Source: Methanomicrobiales archaeon (lineage in GTDB: Archaea > Halobacteriota > Methanomicrobia > Methanomicrobiales > JACTUA01). From it: a DNA stretch of 12,371 nt. The notes below the pieces were generated by a model. It was not told where the DNA came from. It did not search any database and was given only the letters and a program-made list of their open reading frames with translations. How positions within the stretch are numbered: position 1 is the stretch's first letter; every line of letters begins with the position of its first letter. Position numbers and translations under genes: made by a program. Below, piece by piece: positions 5,985 through 12,371 of this stretch. The stretch lies in the NCBI GenBank assembly GCA_028678815.1, contig JAJRCS010000184.1, positions 1 to 12,371 of the forward strand, in the 5' to 3' direction.

Positions 5985-6626
5985 ATGGAGCATGTCGCCT
6001 GCGAGGACCTCCTGGAGGCCGTCCTCGTCCTGACCCGGAAGGGGAGTCCACCTACCGGAGGGGACCTCGCGGCGTTCCTGCACAGGGACGAGGTCACGGT
6101 CACAGCCCAGCTCGGGGAGCTCGCTGCCTCCGGGAAGCTGGAGATGGAGCCCGGCGGGACCGTCACCCTCCTCCCCCCCGGCCAGGCCATCGCCGCGCGG
6201 GTGGCGGACCGGCACCGGATCCTGGAGTGCTTCCTCGCCGAGCGGCTCGGCATGGAGCGGCAGGCAGCCTCGGGCGAGGCCTGCCACCTGGAGCACCAGG
6301 TCTCGGAGGAGACCATCCGGAGGCTCTCGGAGTTCCTCGACGGAGATGGGGAGTGCTCGGTCCCGGACTGGCGCCGTGCCCGGGACACGGGGGAGGCAGG
6401 ACCCCGGACCCTTGCCGAGTACCCCGAGGGGACGGTCCTCCGGGTGGCGGCCATCCGGCACTTCTCCCGGGAGCGGCGGCTCGAGGACATCGGGCTCCTC
6501 CCCGGTGAGTCCCTCACCCTGAAGCGGAGGCTCTCCAACGGCTCGGTGGTGGTGGAGGTGAAGGGCTCCGAGATCGCCCTCTCCCGCGGGGTGGCGGCCT
6601 GCATCCTCGTGGAGGAGCAGGCATGA
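5985..6626 (+). CDS. DtxR/MntR-family metal-dependent repressor with C-terminal FeoA-like domain
   Basis: A 213-residue transcription regulator expected to sense Fe(II) or Mn(II) and repress uptake genes. Order: winged helix (about 5-65), dimerisation and metal domain (about 70-115; HRILECFL, EACHLEH), linker, and an SH3-like FeoA domain (about 140-210; EGTVLRVAAI, ERRLEDIGLLPGESL, SEIALSRGVA). Candidate metal ligands mix two subfamilies: Asp8, Glu11 and His77 match MntR, while Cys100 stands where DtxR/IdeR have Cys and MntR has Glu; Glu103 and His104 follow in both. The His before the Cys, an ancillary ligand in DtxR, is Ser96 here. The ATG at 5985 starts the HTH region and follows a palindrome that may be its operator. 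The stop overlaps feoB as ATGA, which strongly suggests it controls iron transport. No separate feoA is seen. Confidence 0.88.
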   Translation: MEHVACEDLLEAVLVLTRKGSPPTGGDLAAFLHRDEVTVTAQLGELAASGKLEMEPGGTVTLLPPGQAIAARVADRHRILECFLAERLGMERQAASGEACHLEHQVSEETIRRLSEFLDGDGECSVPDWRRARDTGEAGPRTLAEYPEGTVLRVAAIRHFSRERRLEDIGLLPGESLTLKRRLSNGSVVVEVKGSEIALSRGVAACILVEEQA

Positions 6627-8473
6627 GGTTCGCCCTCCTGGGGAACCCGAACGTGGGGAAGTCCCTCATCTTCAACCAGCTCACCGGCCTCGGCGTCGAG
6701 GTCTCCAACTACCCGGGAACGACGGTGGAGCTCCACCGCGGGGCGACCTGCGTCGACCGGGAGAAGGTGGAGATCGTGGACCTCCCCGGCCTCTACTCCA
6801 TCGACGGGGACCAGGAGGAGGAGGCCCTGGCGAGGAGGATCCTCACCGCGGGGGACCTCGACGGGGCAATCCTCGTCCTGAACGCCACGAACCTGGAGCG
6901 GAACCTCTACCTCCTCCTCCAGGTGGCCGAGACGGGGATCCCCCTCGTCGTCGTGGTGAACATGATGGACGAGGCAGAGACCGCCGGCCTCACCCTCGAT
7001 CTCCCCGCCCTCTCGGGGATCCTCGGGGTGGAGGTCCTCGGGACCGCGGCGGTGAGCGGGAGGAACACCGGGCAGATCATCCCCGTCGCCCGTGCCCGTG
7101 CCCGGCCGGCCACGGTCACCGTTCCCTATGACACCGACATCGAGGCGGCCATCCGGACCCTGGGGAAGGAGCTCGGGGCCCCGCGCCTCGCGGCCATCTG
7201 GGCCCTCGATGGTATCGGGACAGACCCGGTTGTCGGGGAGGCGGCCGGGGACCTCGCGAAGGAGATCGAAGGGAGCCACCGGATGTCGGTCCACCAGATC
7301 CTCGCCCTCAACCGGTACACCCTCGCAAAGGAGATCGCGGGCATGGTGGTGGGGAAGGCCTCCGCACGGCCCGGGATAGACCTGGACCGGCTCCTCTCCC
7401 GGGAGATCCCCGGCATCCCCATCCTCGCGGGGCTCCTCCTCGGGATGCTCCTCGTCGTCTTCACCGTTGGCTCCTTCCTCGAGACCATCATCGTCGGGCT
7501 CTTCCAGCAGTACCTCATCGATCCCATCCCCTCCCTGGGGCTCCCCCCCCTCGCGGAGGAGATCGTAGTCTCGGTGATGGTCGGCCTCCAGGCGGGCTTC
7601 GGCATCGCCTTACCTTACATTCTCCTCTTCTTCCTCCTCCTCTCCCTCCTCGAGGACTCGGGGTACATGACCCGGGCCGCCTTCCTCGCGGACCGGGCGA
7701 TGCACCGGGGGGGCATGCACGGCGGGGCCATCATCCCCCTGGTCATGGCATTCGGGTGCAATGTCCCGGCCCTCCTCGCCGCACGGAACCTCGGTACGAA
7801 GAGGGAACGGACCATCGCGGCCTTCCTCATCACCCTCGTCCCCTGCTCGGCCCGGACCGTCATCATCGCGGGTATGGTCGCCGCCTTCGTGGGCATCCCC
7901 GCGGCCCTCTCCATCTACGGGATGGTCCTCCTCATCATCTCCGCGACGGGCATCCTTCTCTCCCGGGTCACCCCGGGAAAGCAGGTCGGGATGATCCTGG
8001 AGGTCGCTCCCCTCCGGCGCCCGAAGGCCGATCTCGTCCTTGCCAAGTCCTCCCACCGGGTCATGGACTTCCTGAGGCTCGCCCTCCCCCTCCTGGTCGT
8101 GGGGAGCGTCGTCCTCGGGATCCTCGACTACTACGGGATCCTCGCCGCCTTTGAGGACTTCCTCGCCCCCCTCTTCGTGGGGATTCTCGGGCTCCCCTCC
8201 TACGCAGTCACCGCCCTCCTCTTCGGGATCCTCAGGAAGGAGATGGCCATCGGGACCCTCGCCGTCCTCGCCGGGACGGCGGACCTTTCGGCGGTCATGA
8301 CCGAGCTGCAGATCTACATCTTCGCGGTGATGAGCGTCCTCTTCGTGCCCTGCATCTCGACCATGGCCGTGCTCTCCCGGGAGAACGGCTGGAAGATTGC
8401 CCTCCTCATCACGGTCTTCACCGTGCTCCTCGGGATCGGGATCGGGGCAATGATTAACCTCGCCTTCACATAG
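6623..8473 (+). CDS. feoB: ferrous iron transport protein B
   Basis: FeoB imports Fe(II) across the cytoplasmic membrane, using an N-terminal GTPase domain tied to a polytopic channel. The 616 residues are complete though shorter than E. coli FeoB. G motifs: G1 GNPNVGKS (7-14), switch region SNYPGTT, G3 DLPG (53-56), G4 NMMD (113-116). After a helical spacer, hydrophobic segments begin near residue 260 ([17 protein letters not shown]) and continue to the C-terminus, with the two Gate regions. Three conserved channel cysteines are visible: Cys379 in FGCNVPALL, Cys408 in VPCSART and Cys577 in VPCISTM. The ATG overlaps the regulator's stop (ATGA), so translation is coupled. Only the FeoA-like domain of the regulator could stand in for FeoA. 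Expression is probably iron-repressed. Confidence 0.95.
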   Translation: MRFALLGNPNVGKSLIFNQLTGLGVEVSNYPGTTVELHRGATCVDREKVEIVDLPGLYSIDGDQEEEALARRILTAGDLDGAILVLNATNLERNLYLLLQVAETGIPLVVVVNMMDEAETAGLTLDLPALSGILGVEVLGTAAVSGRNTGQIIPVARARARPATVTVPYDTDIEAAIRTLGKELGAPRLAAIWALDGIGTDPVVGEAAGDLAKEIEGSHRMSVHQILALNRYTLAKEIAGMVVGKASARPGIDLDRLLSREIPGIPILAGLLLGMLLVVFTVGSFLETIIVGLFQQYLIDPIPSLGLPPLAEEIVVSVMVGLQAGFGIALPYILLFFLLLSLLEDSGYMTRAAFLADRAMHRGGMHGGAIIPLVMAFGCNVPALLAARNLGTKRERTIAAFLITLVPCSARTVIIAGMVAAFVGIPAALSIYGMVLLIISATGILLSRVTPGKQVGMILEVAPLRRPKADLVLAKSSHRVMDFLRLALPLLVVGSVVLGILDYYGILAAFEDFLAPLFVGILGLPSYAVTALLFGILRKEMAIGTLAVLAGTADLSAVMTELQIYIFAVMSVLFVPCISTMAVLSRENGWKIALLITVFTVLLGIGIGAMINLAFT

Positions 8474-8487
8474 GTACTGGGGGAAGC

Positions 8488-9249
8488 ATGCTCACCTTCA
8501 TCGGCCTCGGCCTCTCTGACGAGAAGGATATCTCGGTAAAGGGCCTCGAGGCCATCCGGTCCGCCGATATCGTGTACCTCGAGACCCACACCTCCCGGCT
8601 CACGGGCACGACCCGGGCCGCCATGGAGCAGTTTTACGGCCGGCCGGTCATACCCGTCACGAGGGAGGAGATGGAGGTGCGGCCCGGGGAGATCCTCGCC
8701 CGGGCGAGGGAGGGGCAGGTGGCCCTCCTCTGCGGCGGGGACCCCATGGTCTCCACGACCCATGCCGATCTGCGGCTCCGGGCGAGGGCCGCGGGGGTGG
8801 AAACCCGGATCATCCACGGGGCCTCCATAGAGAGTGCCGTCTGCGGCGAGACCGGGCTCCAGAACTACCGGTTCGGGAAGTCAACCTCGATCCCCTTCCC
8901 CTCGGGGAACTGGTTCCCCACGACCCCCCTCGAGACGGTCCTCGCGAACCTCGCCCAGCGGCTCCACACCCTCGTCTTTCTCGATATCCAGGAGGGCCGG
9001 TTCATGACCGTGCCCCAGGGTATCGCCCTCCTCGGGGAGATGGCAGCCCGGGTGGGCCGGCCGGCCCCGGACTTCCTCGTCGGGGTCGCCAGGGCGGGTT
9101 CCCCCGACACCTTCGTCGCCGCGGGGAGCCCGGGCCGGCTCGCGGCCCTGGACTTCGGCCCGCCCCTCCACGTCCTCGTGGTCCCGGCAGAGCTCCACCC
9201 CGTCGAACAGGAGTACCTGGAGGCCTTCACCCGGTATGAAGGTTGCTAG
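8488..9249 (+). CDS. dphB: diphthine synthase
   Basis: DphB uses S-adenosylmethionine to methylate the aminocarboxypropyl-histidine of elongation factor 2, the second step of diphthamide synthesis. The 253-residue protein is standard for the archaeal/eukaryotic Dph5 family of the tetrapyrrole-methylase fold. Visible are the N-terminal [20 protein letters not shown], the SAM-site motif [13 protein letters not shown] (from residue 83), [22 protein letters not shown] and SIPFP. The ATG at 8488 follows feoB by 14 bases with a GGGGGAAG stretch before it, so it is likely transcribed with the iron operon. Its last 14 bases overlap the DUF357 gene. No missing residues were noticed. Confidence 0.95.
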   Translation: MLTFIGLGLSDEKDISVKGLEAIRSADIVYLETHTSRLTGTTRAAMEQFYGRPVIPVTREEMEVRPGEILARAREGQVALLCGGDPMVSTTHADLRLRARAAGVETRIIHGASIESAVCGETGLQNYRFGKSTSIPFPSGNWFPTTPLETVLANLAQRLHTLVFLDIQEGRFMTVPQGIALLGEMAARVGRPAPDFLVGVARAGSPDTFVAAGSPGRLAALDFGPPLHVLVVPAELHPVEQEYLEAFTRYEGC

Positions 9250-9814
9250 CTACGGCGAGTCCCTGGAGGCGTGCCTCCGGGGGATCTCCCCGGCGGCCCC
9301 GGAGGGAACCCCCCTCCACCTGGCCGCCCGGGAGGCGCTGGAGATGGCGGGGGCGTATTTCCAGGACGGGAGGAGCTTCCTCGCCGCCGGGGATCTCATG
9401 AACGCCCTTGCAGCCTTCACCTATGCCTCCGGGTGGCTGGACGCCTCCTCCACCCTCGGCCTCTTCTCCGGCGAGGCTTTCCTCGGACTCCCGGGCTTTC
9501 CCGAGGAGTCCGGGTCCATGGAAGGAGACAGGATCCGGGAGAAGCGGGCCCGGTACCGGGGGATGCTCGCCGGGGCACTGGAGGCCCTGGAGTGCTCCCC
9601 GGACCCGGGCAGCCCCCTCTTCCCCGCGGCCACCGCCGTTCTCGGGAAGGCCGGGGATTTCCTTGCCGAAGGGGACCTCCATGCGGGCCGGGGCGGGGAG
9701 GGGGACGCCCTCGCCTGCTACAGCCATGGCCATGGCTGGCTCGACGCGGGGGTCCGGGCAGGGCTCCTCCGGATCCTCCACTCCCGGGAGCTCTTCACCG
9801 TGGGCCCCCTGTAG
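9236..9814 (+). CDS. DUF357 protein with internal duplication
   Basis: A 192-residue archaeal protein of the DUF357 family, function unknown; predicted soluble and helical. The typical motif is [20 protein letters not shown] (51-70). A second related motif, [18 protein letters not shown], ends at 171. Residues 6-70 align with 107-171 without gaps at a 101-residue spacing, 21 of 65 identical by eye, so the protein is two DUF357-like units. The second is more diverged. The ATG at 9236 lies inside dphB and overlaps it by 14 bases, indicating translational coupling; association with dphB in archaea agrees with my recollection but was not searched. A hairpin covers its stop codon (9802-9824), without a T-run. 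Confidence 0.85.
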   Translation: MKVASYGESLEACLRGISPAAPEGTPLHLAAREALEMAGAYFQDGRSFLAAGDLMNALAAFTYASGWLDASSTLGLFSGEAFLGLPGFPEESGSMEGDRIREKRARYRGMLAGALEALECSPDPGSPLFPAATAVLGKAGDFLAEGDLHAGRGGEGDALACYSHGHGWLDAGVRAGLLRILHSRELFTVGPL

Positions 9815-9824
9815 AAGGGGACCC
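9802..9824. other. stem-loop over the DUF357 stop codon
   Basis: GGGCCCCCT and AGGGGACCC pair in eight of nine positions (one C-A mismatch) around a five-base loop holding the TAG stop. It may stabilise the 3' end of the iron/dphB transcript or attenuate read-through. There is no following T-run, so termination is not assured. The 59-base gap after the stop also has a smaller inverted repeat, GGTTAT/ATAACC (9832-9837 and 9849-9854). Confidence 0.4.
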
Positions 9825-9873
9825 AGTAAAAGGTTATCTGCTCGCCAAATAACCGGTACACCAGCGGAGCAGA

Positions 9874-10947
9874 ATGGCCGGGGAGACTGAGGAGGGCAGG
9901 GGGGGAGTCATCGGGCGTTCCCAGTGGAAGTGGCTCGTCGTCTCCATCGCCTTCTCCCTCGTGGTCCTGGCCCTCGTCCTCTACTTCACCGTGACGAAGG
10001 AGACCTTTCTCTACCTCCGCCGGCTGAACCCCTTTTTCCTCGTCCTTGCCATCGTCTTCCACTTCCTTGCCTACGGGTTCTGGGCGATGCGGATCAAGGT
10101 CATGGCCAAGTCCCTCGGCCACCGGGTAGGCTTCATGTACTGCCTGAATCTCGTCATGGCGAACCTCCTCGCGGGCGCCATCACGCCGGCCCAGGCCGGG
10201 GGCGAACCGGTCCGGATCCACCAGCTTTACCGGGACAACGTCCCTCTCGGGGACGCGACTGCCATCGTCGTGGTGGAGCGGGTCCTTGACGCCGTCGTCC
10301 TCGGGGTGGCGGCGATTGCGGCCTTCTTTATCCTCGGGAGGATGGTGGAGGATGTCCCCCCCCAGCTGAACATCGTCATCTTCTTCACCTGGGTGGGCAT
10401 GGTGGTCTTCATCGGGCTCTTCATCGTCTCGGTGAGGAACCCCGAGTTCCTGAAGCGGATCCTGAAAACGAGCTCCCGGCCCTTCTGCAGGAGGTGGGAC
10501 CTCACGAGGTTCGAGCGGCTCCGCTGCTCCATCGACCGCGAGGTGGACAACTTCCATGACAGCGTGTCCCGGTTCGTGGCCCACGGGAGGGCCGGCCTCC
10601 TGGGGGGGACCGCCTTTACCGCCCTCTTCTGGTTCTCGGAGTTCATCATCGTCTCCTTCATCCTCATGGGGATCGGGGAGGAGCCCTACTACCTCCTCTC
10701 CCTCGTGGCCCAGATCATCATCGCGGTCATCATGATGATCCCCCTCACCCCCGGCTCCTCAGGGATCGCCGAGCTCTCGGCGACCTCCATCTACGGCCTC
10801 TTCATCAACTCCTCCATCGTCGGGATCCTGGTCGTCGTCTGGCGCGTGATCTTCTACTACCTGAATATCATCGTCGGGATCGTCGCCACCATCCCCATCC
10901 TCCAGCGGGAGATGGTCCGCCGGGAAGGGGAGCACCCCAAGGTTTAA
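9874..10947 (+). CDS. UPF0104/YbhN-family integral membrane protein (LPG-synthase-type flippase domain)
   Basis: A 357-residue polytopic membrane protein of the family that includes the flippase domain of lysylphosphatidylglycerol synthases. Hydrophobic segments lie near residues 19-40, 52-74, 85-105, 128-156, 166-188, 240-267 and two or more in the last 90. Family motifs are ITPAQAGGEPVRI in the third segment and TPGSSGIAELS near the C-terminus. The aminoacyl-transferase domain of true LPG synthases is absent, so lipid translocation without aminoacylation is a reasonable inference; in archaea these proteins are often near glycan or lipid genes, but substrates are mostly unknown. GCGGAG precedes the ATG at 9874. 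The next gene starts one base after the stop, so they form a pair. No TATA box is evident; transcription may continue from the upstream operon. Confidence 0.85.
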   Translation: MAGETEEGRGGVIGRSQWKWLVVSIAFSLVVLALVLYFTVTKETFLYLRRLNPFFLVLAIVFHFLAYGFWAMRIKVMAKSLGHRVGFMYCLNLVMANLLAGAITPAQAGGEPVRIHQLYRDNVPLGDATAIVVVERVLDAVVLGVAAIAAFFILGRMVEDVPPQLNIVIFFTWVGMVVFIGLFIVSVRNPEFLKRILKTSSRPFCRRWDLTRFERLRCSIDREVDNFHDSVSRFVAHGRAGLLGGTAFTALFWFSEFIIVSFILMGIGEEPYYLLSLVAQIIIAVIMMIPLTPGSSGIAELSATSIYGLFINSSIVGILVVVWRVIFYYLNIIVGIVATIPILQREMVRREGEHPKV

Positions 10948-10948
10948 C

Positions 10949-11425
10949 GTGGAGAAGGGCGATGTTTCCATCGCCATGGACGAGCGCGAGTGCCGGGTGA
11001 AGGGGGTCTTCCTCTCCCTGAACGAGCAGGGGGCGGCTGCCCCCATGGTCCTCCTCGAGCTCCCGGGCGGGGACTGCATCCCCATCTACATCGGGCTCTG
11101 GGAGGCCATCTCCATCCGGAACGCCATCAAGGGGGAGGTCCTCCCGAGGCCCATCACCCATGACCTCTTCGTGGAGGTCCTCCGGAGGCTCCATGCCTCG
11201 GTCACCGCCATCTCCATCGACTCCCTGGAGGACGGGATCTTCTATGCCAAGCTCCACGTGAAGCTCGACGGGGTCGTGGAGGTGGTGGACTGCCGGCCGA
11301 GCGACGGGATTGCCATCGCCCTCCGGACCCTCGCCCCCATCACCGTGGAGGAAGGGGTGATCTCGGTTGCCTCGAAGAAGCGGGACGACCTCCCCAACCT
11401 CCAGGACCTGGACTCCGTGATGTAG
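10949..11425 (+). CDS. DUF151 / bifunctional nuclease family protein
   Basis: A 158-residue cytoplasmic protein of the DUF151 family, named for plant and bacterial members reported to have DNase and RNase activity; the activity of archaeal members is unknown. Recognisable blocks are VKGVFLSLNEQG, VLLELPGGDCIPIYIGLWEA and the signature RPSDGIAIALRT. The GTG at 10949, one base after the previous stop, gives the longest form; an ATG at 10976 (MDERECRVKG) is an alternative that keeps the whole domain and has GGAGAAGG upstream. It is probably translated with the flippase-like gene. It ends only six bases from the hisE stop on the other strand. Confidence 0.82.
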   Translation: MEKGDVSIAMDERECRVKGVFLSLNEQGAAAPMVLLELPGGDCIPIYIGLWEAISIRNAIKGEVLPRPITHDLFVEVLRRLHASVTAISIDSLEDGIFYAKLHVKLDGVVEVVDCRPSDGIAIALRTLAPITVEEGVISVASKKRDDLPNLQDLDSVM

Positions 11426-11431
11426 CCCCGG

Positions 11432-11737
11432 TCAGCCCTTCTCCGGTCTCCGCCGCTTCCCGAGCTCGGCAAAGACCTCCCCCAGGTCCACGCCCGCCGC
11501 CGCGAGGGCGACGAGGAGGTGGAACTGGAGGTCCGCGGCCTCGGAGACGATGGCCCTCCTCTCCCCGTTCTTCACCGCGAGGATGAACTCCACCGCCTCC
11601 TCCCCGACCTTCTCCAGGATGCCGTCGATCCCCTTCTCCCCGGTCGCGAGCCGGCCCACGTACGAGCCCTCCCGGGGGCGGGCGAACCGGTCCCCGATGA
11701 CCTCCCAGAGCTCCGGGAGGATCTCCTCCCCCGTCAT
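11432..11737 (-). CDS. hisE: phosphoribosyl-ATP pyrophosphatase
   Basis: HisE hydrolyses phosphoribosyl-ATP to phosphoribosyl-AMP and diphosphate, the second step of histidine synthesis. The 101 residues are a complete stand-alone enzyme, not fused to HisI. The all-alpha MazG-like fold shows EKVGEEAVE (42-50) and SEAADLQFHLLVAL (from 65), which carry the Glu and Asp residues that bind Mg. The ATG at 11737 overlaps the stop of the NusA-like gene (ATGA), so it is co-translated with it. No other his gene is in the window; its pairing with a transcription factor gene is unusual and may only reflect operon shuffling. Confidence 0.94.
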   Translation of the reverse strand: MTGEEILPELWEVIGDRFARPREGSYVGRLATGEKGIDGILEKVGEEAVEFILAVKNGERRAIVSEAADLQFHLLVALAAAGVDLGEVFAELGKRRRPEKG

Positions 11738-12174
11738 GCCCCGTCCCCCGAGGAGAGGATCTCCCCGAGCTCGGACCCGAAGAACCTCCGGAAGAGGAGC
11801 CGCGCCTTCTCCACGTTCGCCCCGCCCTTCCCGATGGCGATCCCGAGCTCGCTCCGCTTCTGGAGGATGACCCGCACCCTCCCCGCCTCGTCCTTCTCCA
11901 CCGAGGAGAGGAGCGCCGGCCGGAACATGTTCGCGATGAAGTCGTCGGGGTTCTCCGAGTACTCCACCATCTCGATCTTCTTGCCCAGCACCTTCTGCAT
12001 CCTCCTGATATTCTCTCCCTTCTTCCCGATGGCGAGGCCCATGTCGCCGGGCCGGATGACGTAGATGATCCGGTCGAACCGCTCATCGATGAGGCAGTCG
12101 ATGGCAGTGGATTTGGTGAGGATCCGGAGCTCCTCGATGTATCTCCTCTCTTTAAAACCGATGGTCCGTTCCAT
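11734..12174 (-). CDS. nusA: archaeal NusA-like transcription factor with two KH domains
   Basis: A 146-residue RNA-binding protein matching archaeal NusA, which is just the KH1-KH2 part of bacterial NusA and has neither the RNA-polymerase-binding N-terminal domain nor S1. The KH loops are GKKG (50-53, in GLAIGKKGENI) and GKGG (115-118, in GIAIGKGGANV). The region between (GKKIEMVEYSENPDDFI) is also typical. I chose the ATG at 12174 (MERTIGFKERR): it has AGAGGT nine bases upstream and a TATA-like box about 30 bases upstream; the in-frame ATG at 12195 is too close to that box. In many euryarchaea nusA lies in the RNA polymerase operon before rpsL; here it heads its own operon with hisE. Role in elongation or termination is inferred. 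Confidence 0.9.
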   Translation of the reverse strand: MERTIGFKERRYIEELRILTKSTAIDCLIDERFDRIIYVIRPGDMGLAIGKKGENIRRMQKVLGKKIEMVEYSENPDDFIANMFRPALLSSVEKDEAGRVRVILQKRSELGIAIGKGGANVEKARLLFRRFFGSELGEILSSGDGA

Positions 12175-12201
12175 TACACGGAAACCTCTGTGCACTCCCC
12201 G

Positions 12202-12208
12202 TATATAT
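12202..12208 (-). promoter_or_regulatory. TATA-like box of the nusA-hisE operon
   Basis: GGATATATACGG on the minus strand is the clearest TATA-like box in the window, centred about 31 bases before the nusA ATG. The predicted transcription start lies near 12180, giving a leader of only a few bases. This supports the start at 12174 over 12195. Confidence 0.6.
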
Positions 12209-12224
12209 CCTTACAGAAATGCGC

Positions 12225-12277
12225 CCCGGGTCCGAAGGAGCCGGGGCTGTCCAGGGGGGAAAGGGGCCCCTCTGGAC
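12225..12277 (+). repeat. 53-bp repeat unit, copy 1, with dispersed hairpin
   Basis: The unit begins CCCGGGTCCGAAGGAGCC and ends in the hairpin element at 12248-12276. It recurs at 12317-12368 with a few changes and one base fewer. The hairpin half is found inverted at 5889-5917. It lies upstream of the nusA promoter, in otherwise gene-free DNA. Confidence 0.75.
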
Positions 12278-12288
12278 CAATTCGGGGG

Positions 12289-12314
12289 GCCGAAGGAGCG
12301 ACGGGTCCGAAGGA
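12289..12314 (+). repeat. two partial copies of the CCGAAGGA motif
   Basis: Between the two long units, GCCGAAGGA (12289-12297) and GTCCGAAGGA (12305-12314) repeat the first part of the unit without its hairpin. With those inside the long units this makes four copies of the core, three of them perfect 10-mers (starts 12230, 12305, 12322). Confidence 0.6.
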
Positions 12315-12316
12315 AT

Positions 12317-12368
12317 CCCGGGTCCGAAGGAGCCGGGATTGTCCAGGGGGGTAGGGGCCCCTCTGGAC
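12317..12368 (+). repeat. 52-bp repeat unit, copy 2, with dispersed hairpin
   Basis: Second long unit, directly repeated 92 bases after the first, with its hairpin at 12340-12367. It reaches the window edge, so the array may continue to the right. Confidence 0.75.
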
Positions 12369-12371
12369 TGA

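Noticed and set aside
5822..7294. A long open stretch extending the polX frame upstream, antisense to the regulator and feoB
   Set aside because: High GC and third-position bias leave stops rare. The family start is at 5821, and the upstream translation is low-complexity, rich in Arg, Ser and Pro, without a domain.
9832..9854. GGTTAT/ATAACC inverted repeat as an operator for the flippase-like gene
   Set aside because: The stem is only 6 bp with an 11-base loop and no convincing TATA box nearby; noted but not strong enough to list as a site.
1..12371. Mobile island, defence system or phage region
   Set aside because: Composition is uniform and every convincing gene is a housekeeping, transport or conserved archaeal family. 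No transposase, integrase, toxin or nuclease cassette was found.

Overview
The window is GC-rich, tightly packed archaeal chromosome, most likely from a euryarchaeal methanogen close to Methanomicrobiales (inferred from gene content, not from a marker phylogeny). The archaeal markers are a class I lysyl-tRNA synthetase, diphthine synthase, an archaeal two-KH NusA, a PolX with a PHP domain, DUF357, and TATA-like boxes ahead of operons. I see no rRNA, tRNA, insertion sequence, integrase, CRISPR array or phage gene. This is mostly core housekeeping DNA.

Layout. (1) 56-3355, plus strand: lysS, a radical SAM protein and a cis-prenyltransferase (uppS), coupled by an 11-base overlap and then a GTGA overlap. 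(2) 3356-3533: a 178-base gap between convergent genes, holding five stem-loops and a 33-base direct repeat. (3) 3534-5821, minus strand: polX, then a second cis-prenyltransferase-like gene, joined by ATGA. (4) 5822-5984: a divergent regulatory gap with a dispersed hairpin repeat and a palindrome touching the start of a DtxR-family gene. (5) 5985-9814, plus strand: DtxR-family regulator, feoB, dphB, DUF357. (6) 9874-11425, plus strand: a YbhN/UPF0104 flippase-like membrane protein and a DUF151 (bifunctional nuclease family) protein. (7) 11432-12174, minus strand: NusA-like KH protein then hisE. (8) 12175-12371: promoter of that pair, then two tandem copies of a repeat unit whose hairpin also occurs inverted at 5889-5917.

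The most interesting point is the pair of cis-prenyltransferase genes facing each other across the stem-loop array. The plus-strand protein keeps the catalytic DGNRR motif but ends without the usual C-terminal R-x-G. The minus-strand paralogue has lost DGNRR and other substrate-binding residues but keeps RRFG at its C-terminus. This split of motifs is what is expected of a two-subunit enzyme like eukaryotic DHDDS/NgBR, making the polyprenyl carrier lipid for glycosylation. The second theme is iron: a regulator with mixed MntR/DtxR metal ligands and a C-terminal FeoA-like domain sits directly before feoB, with a candidate operator at its own start.
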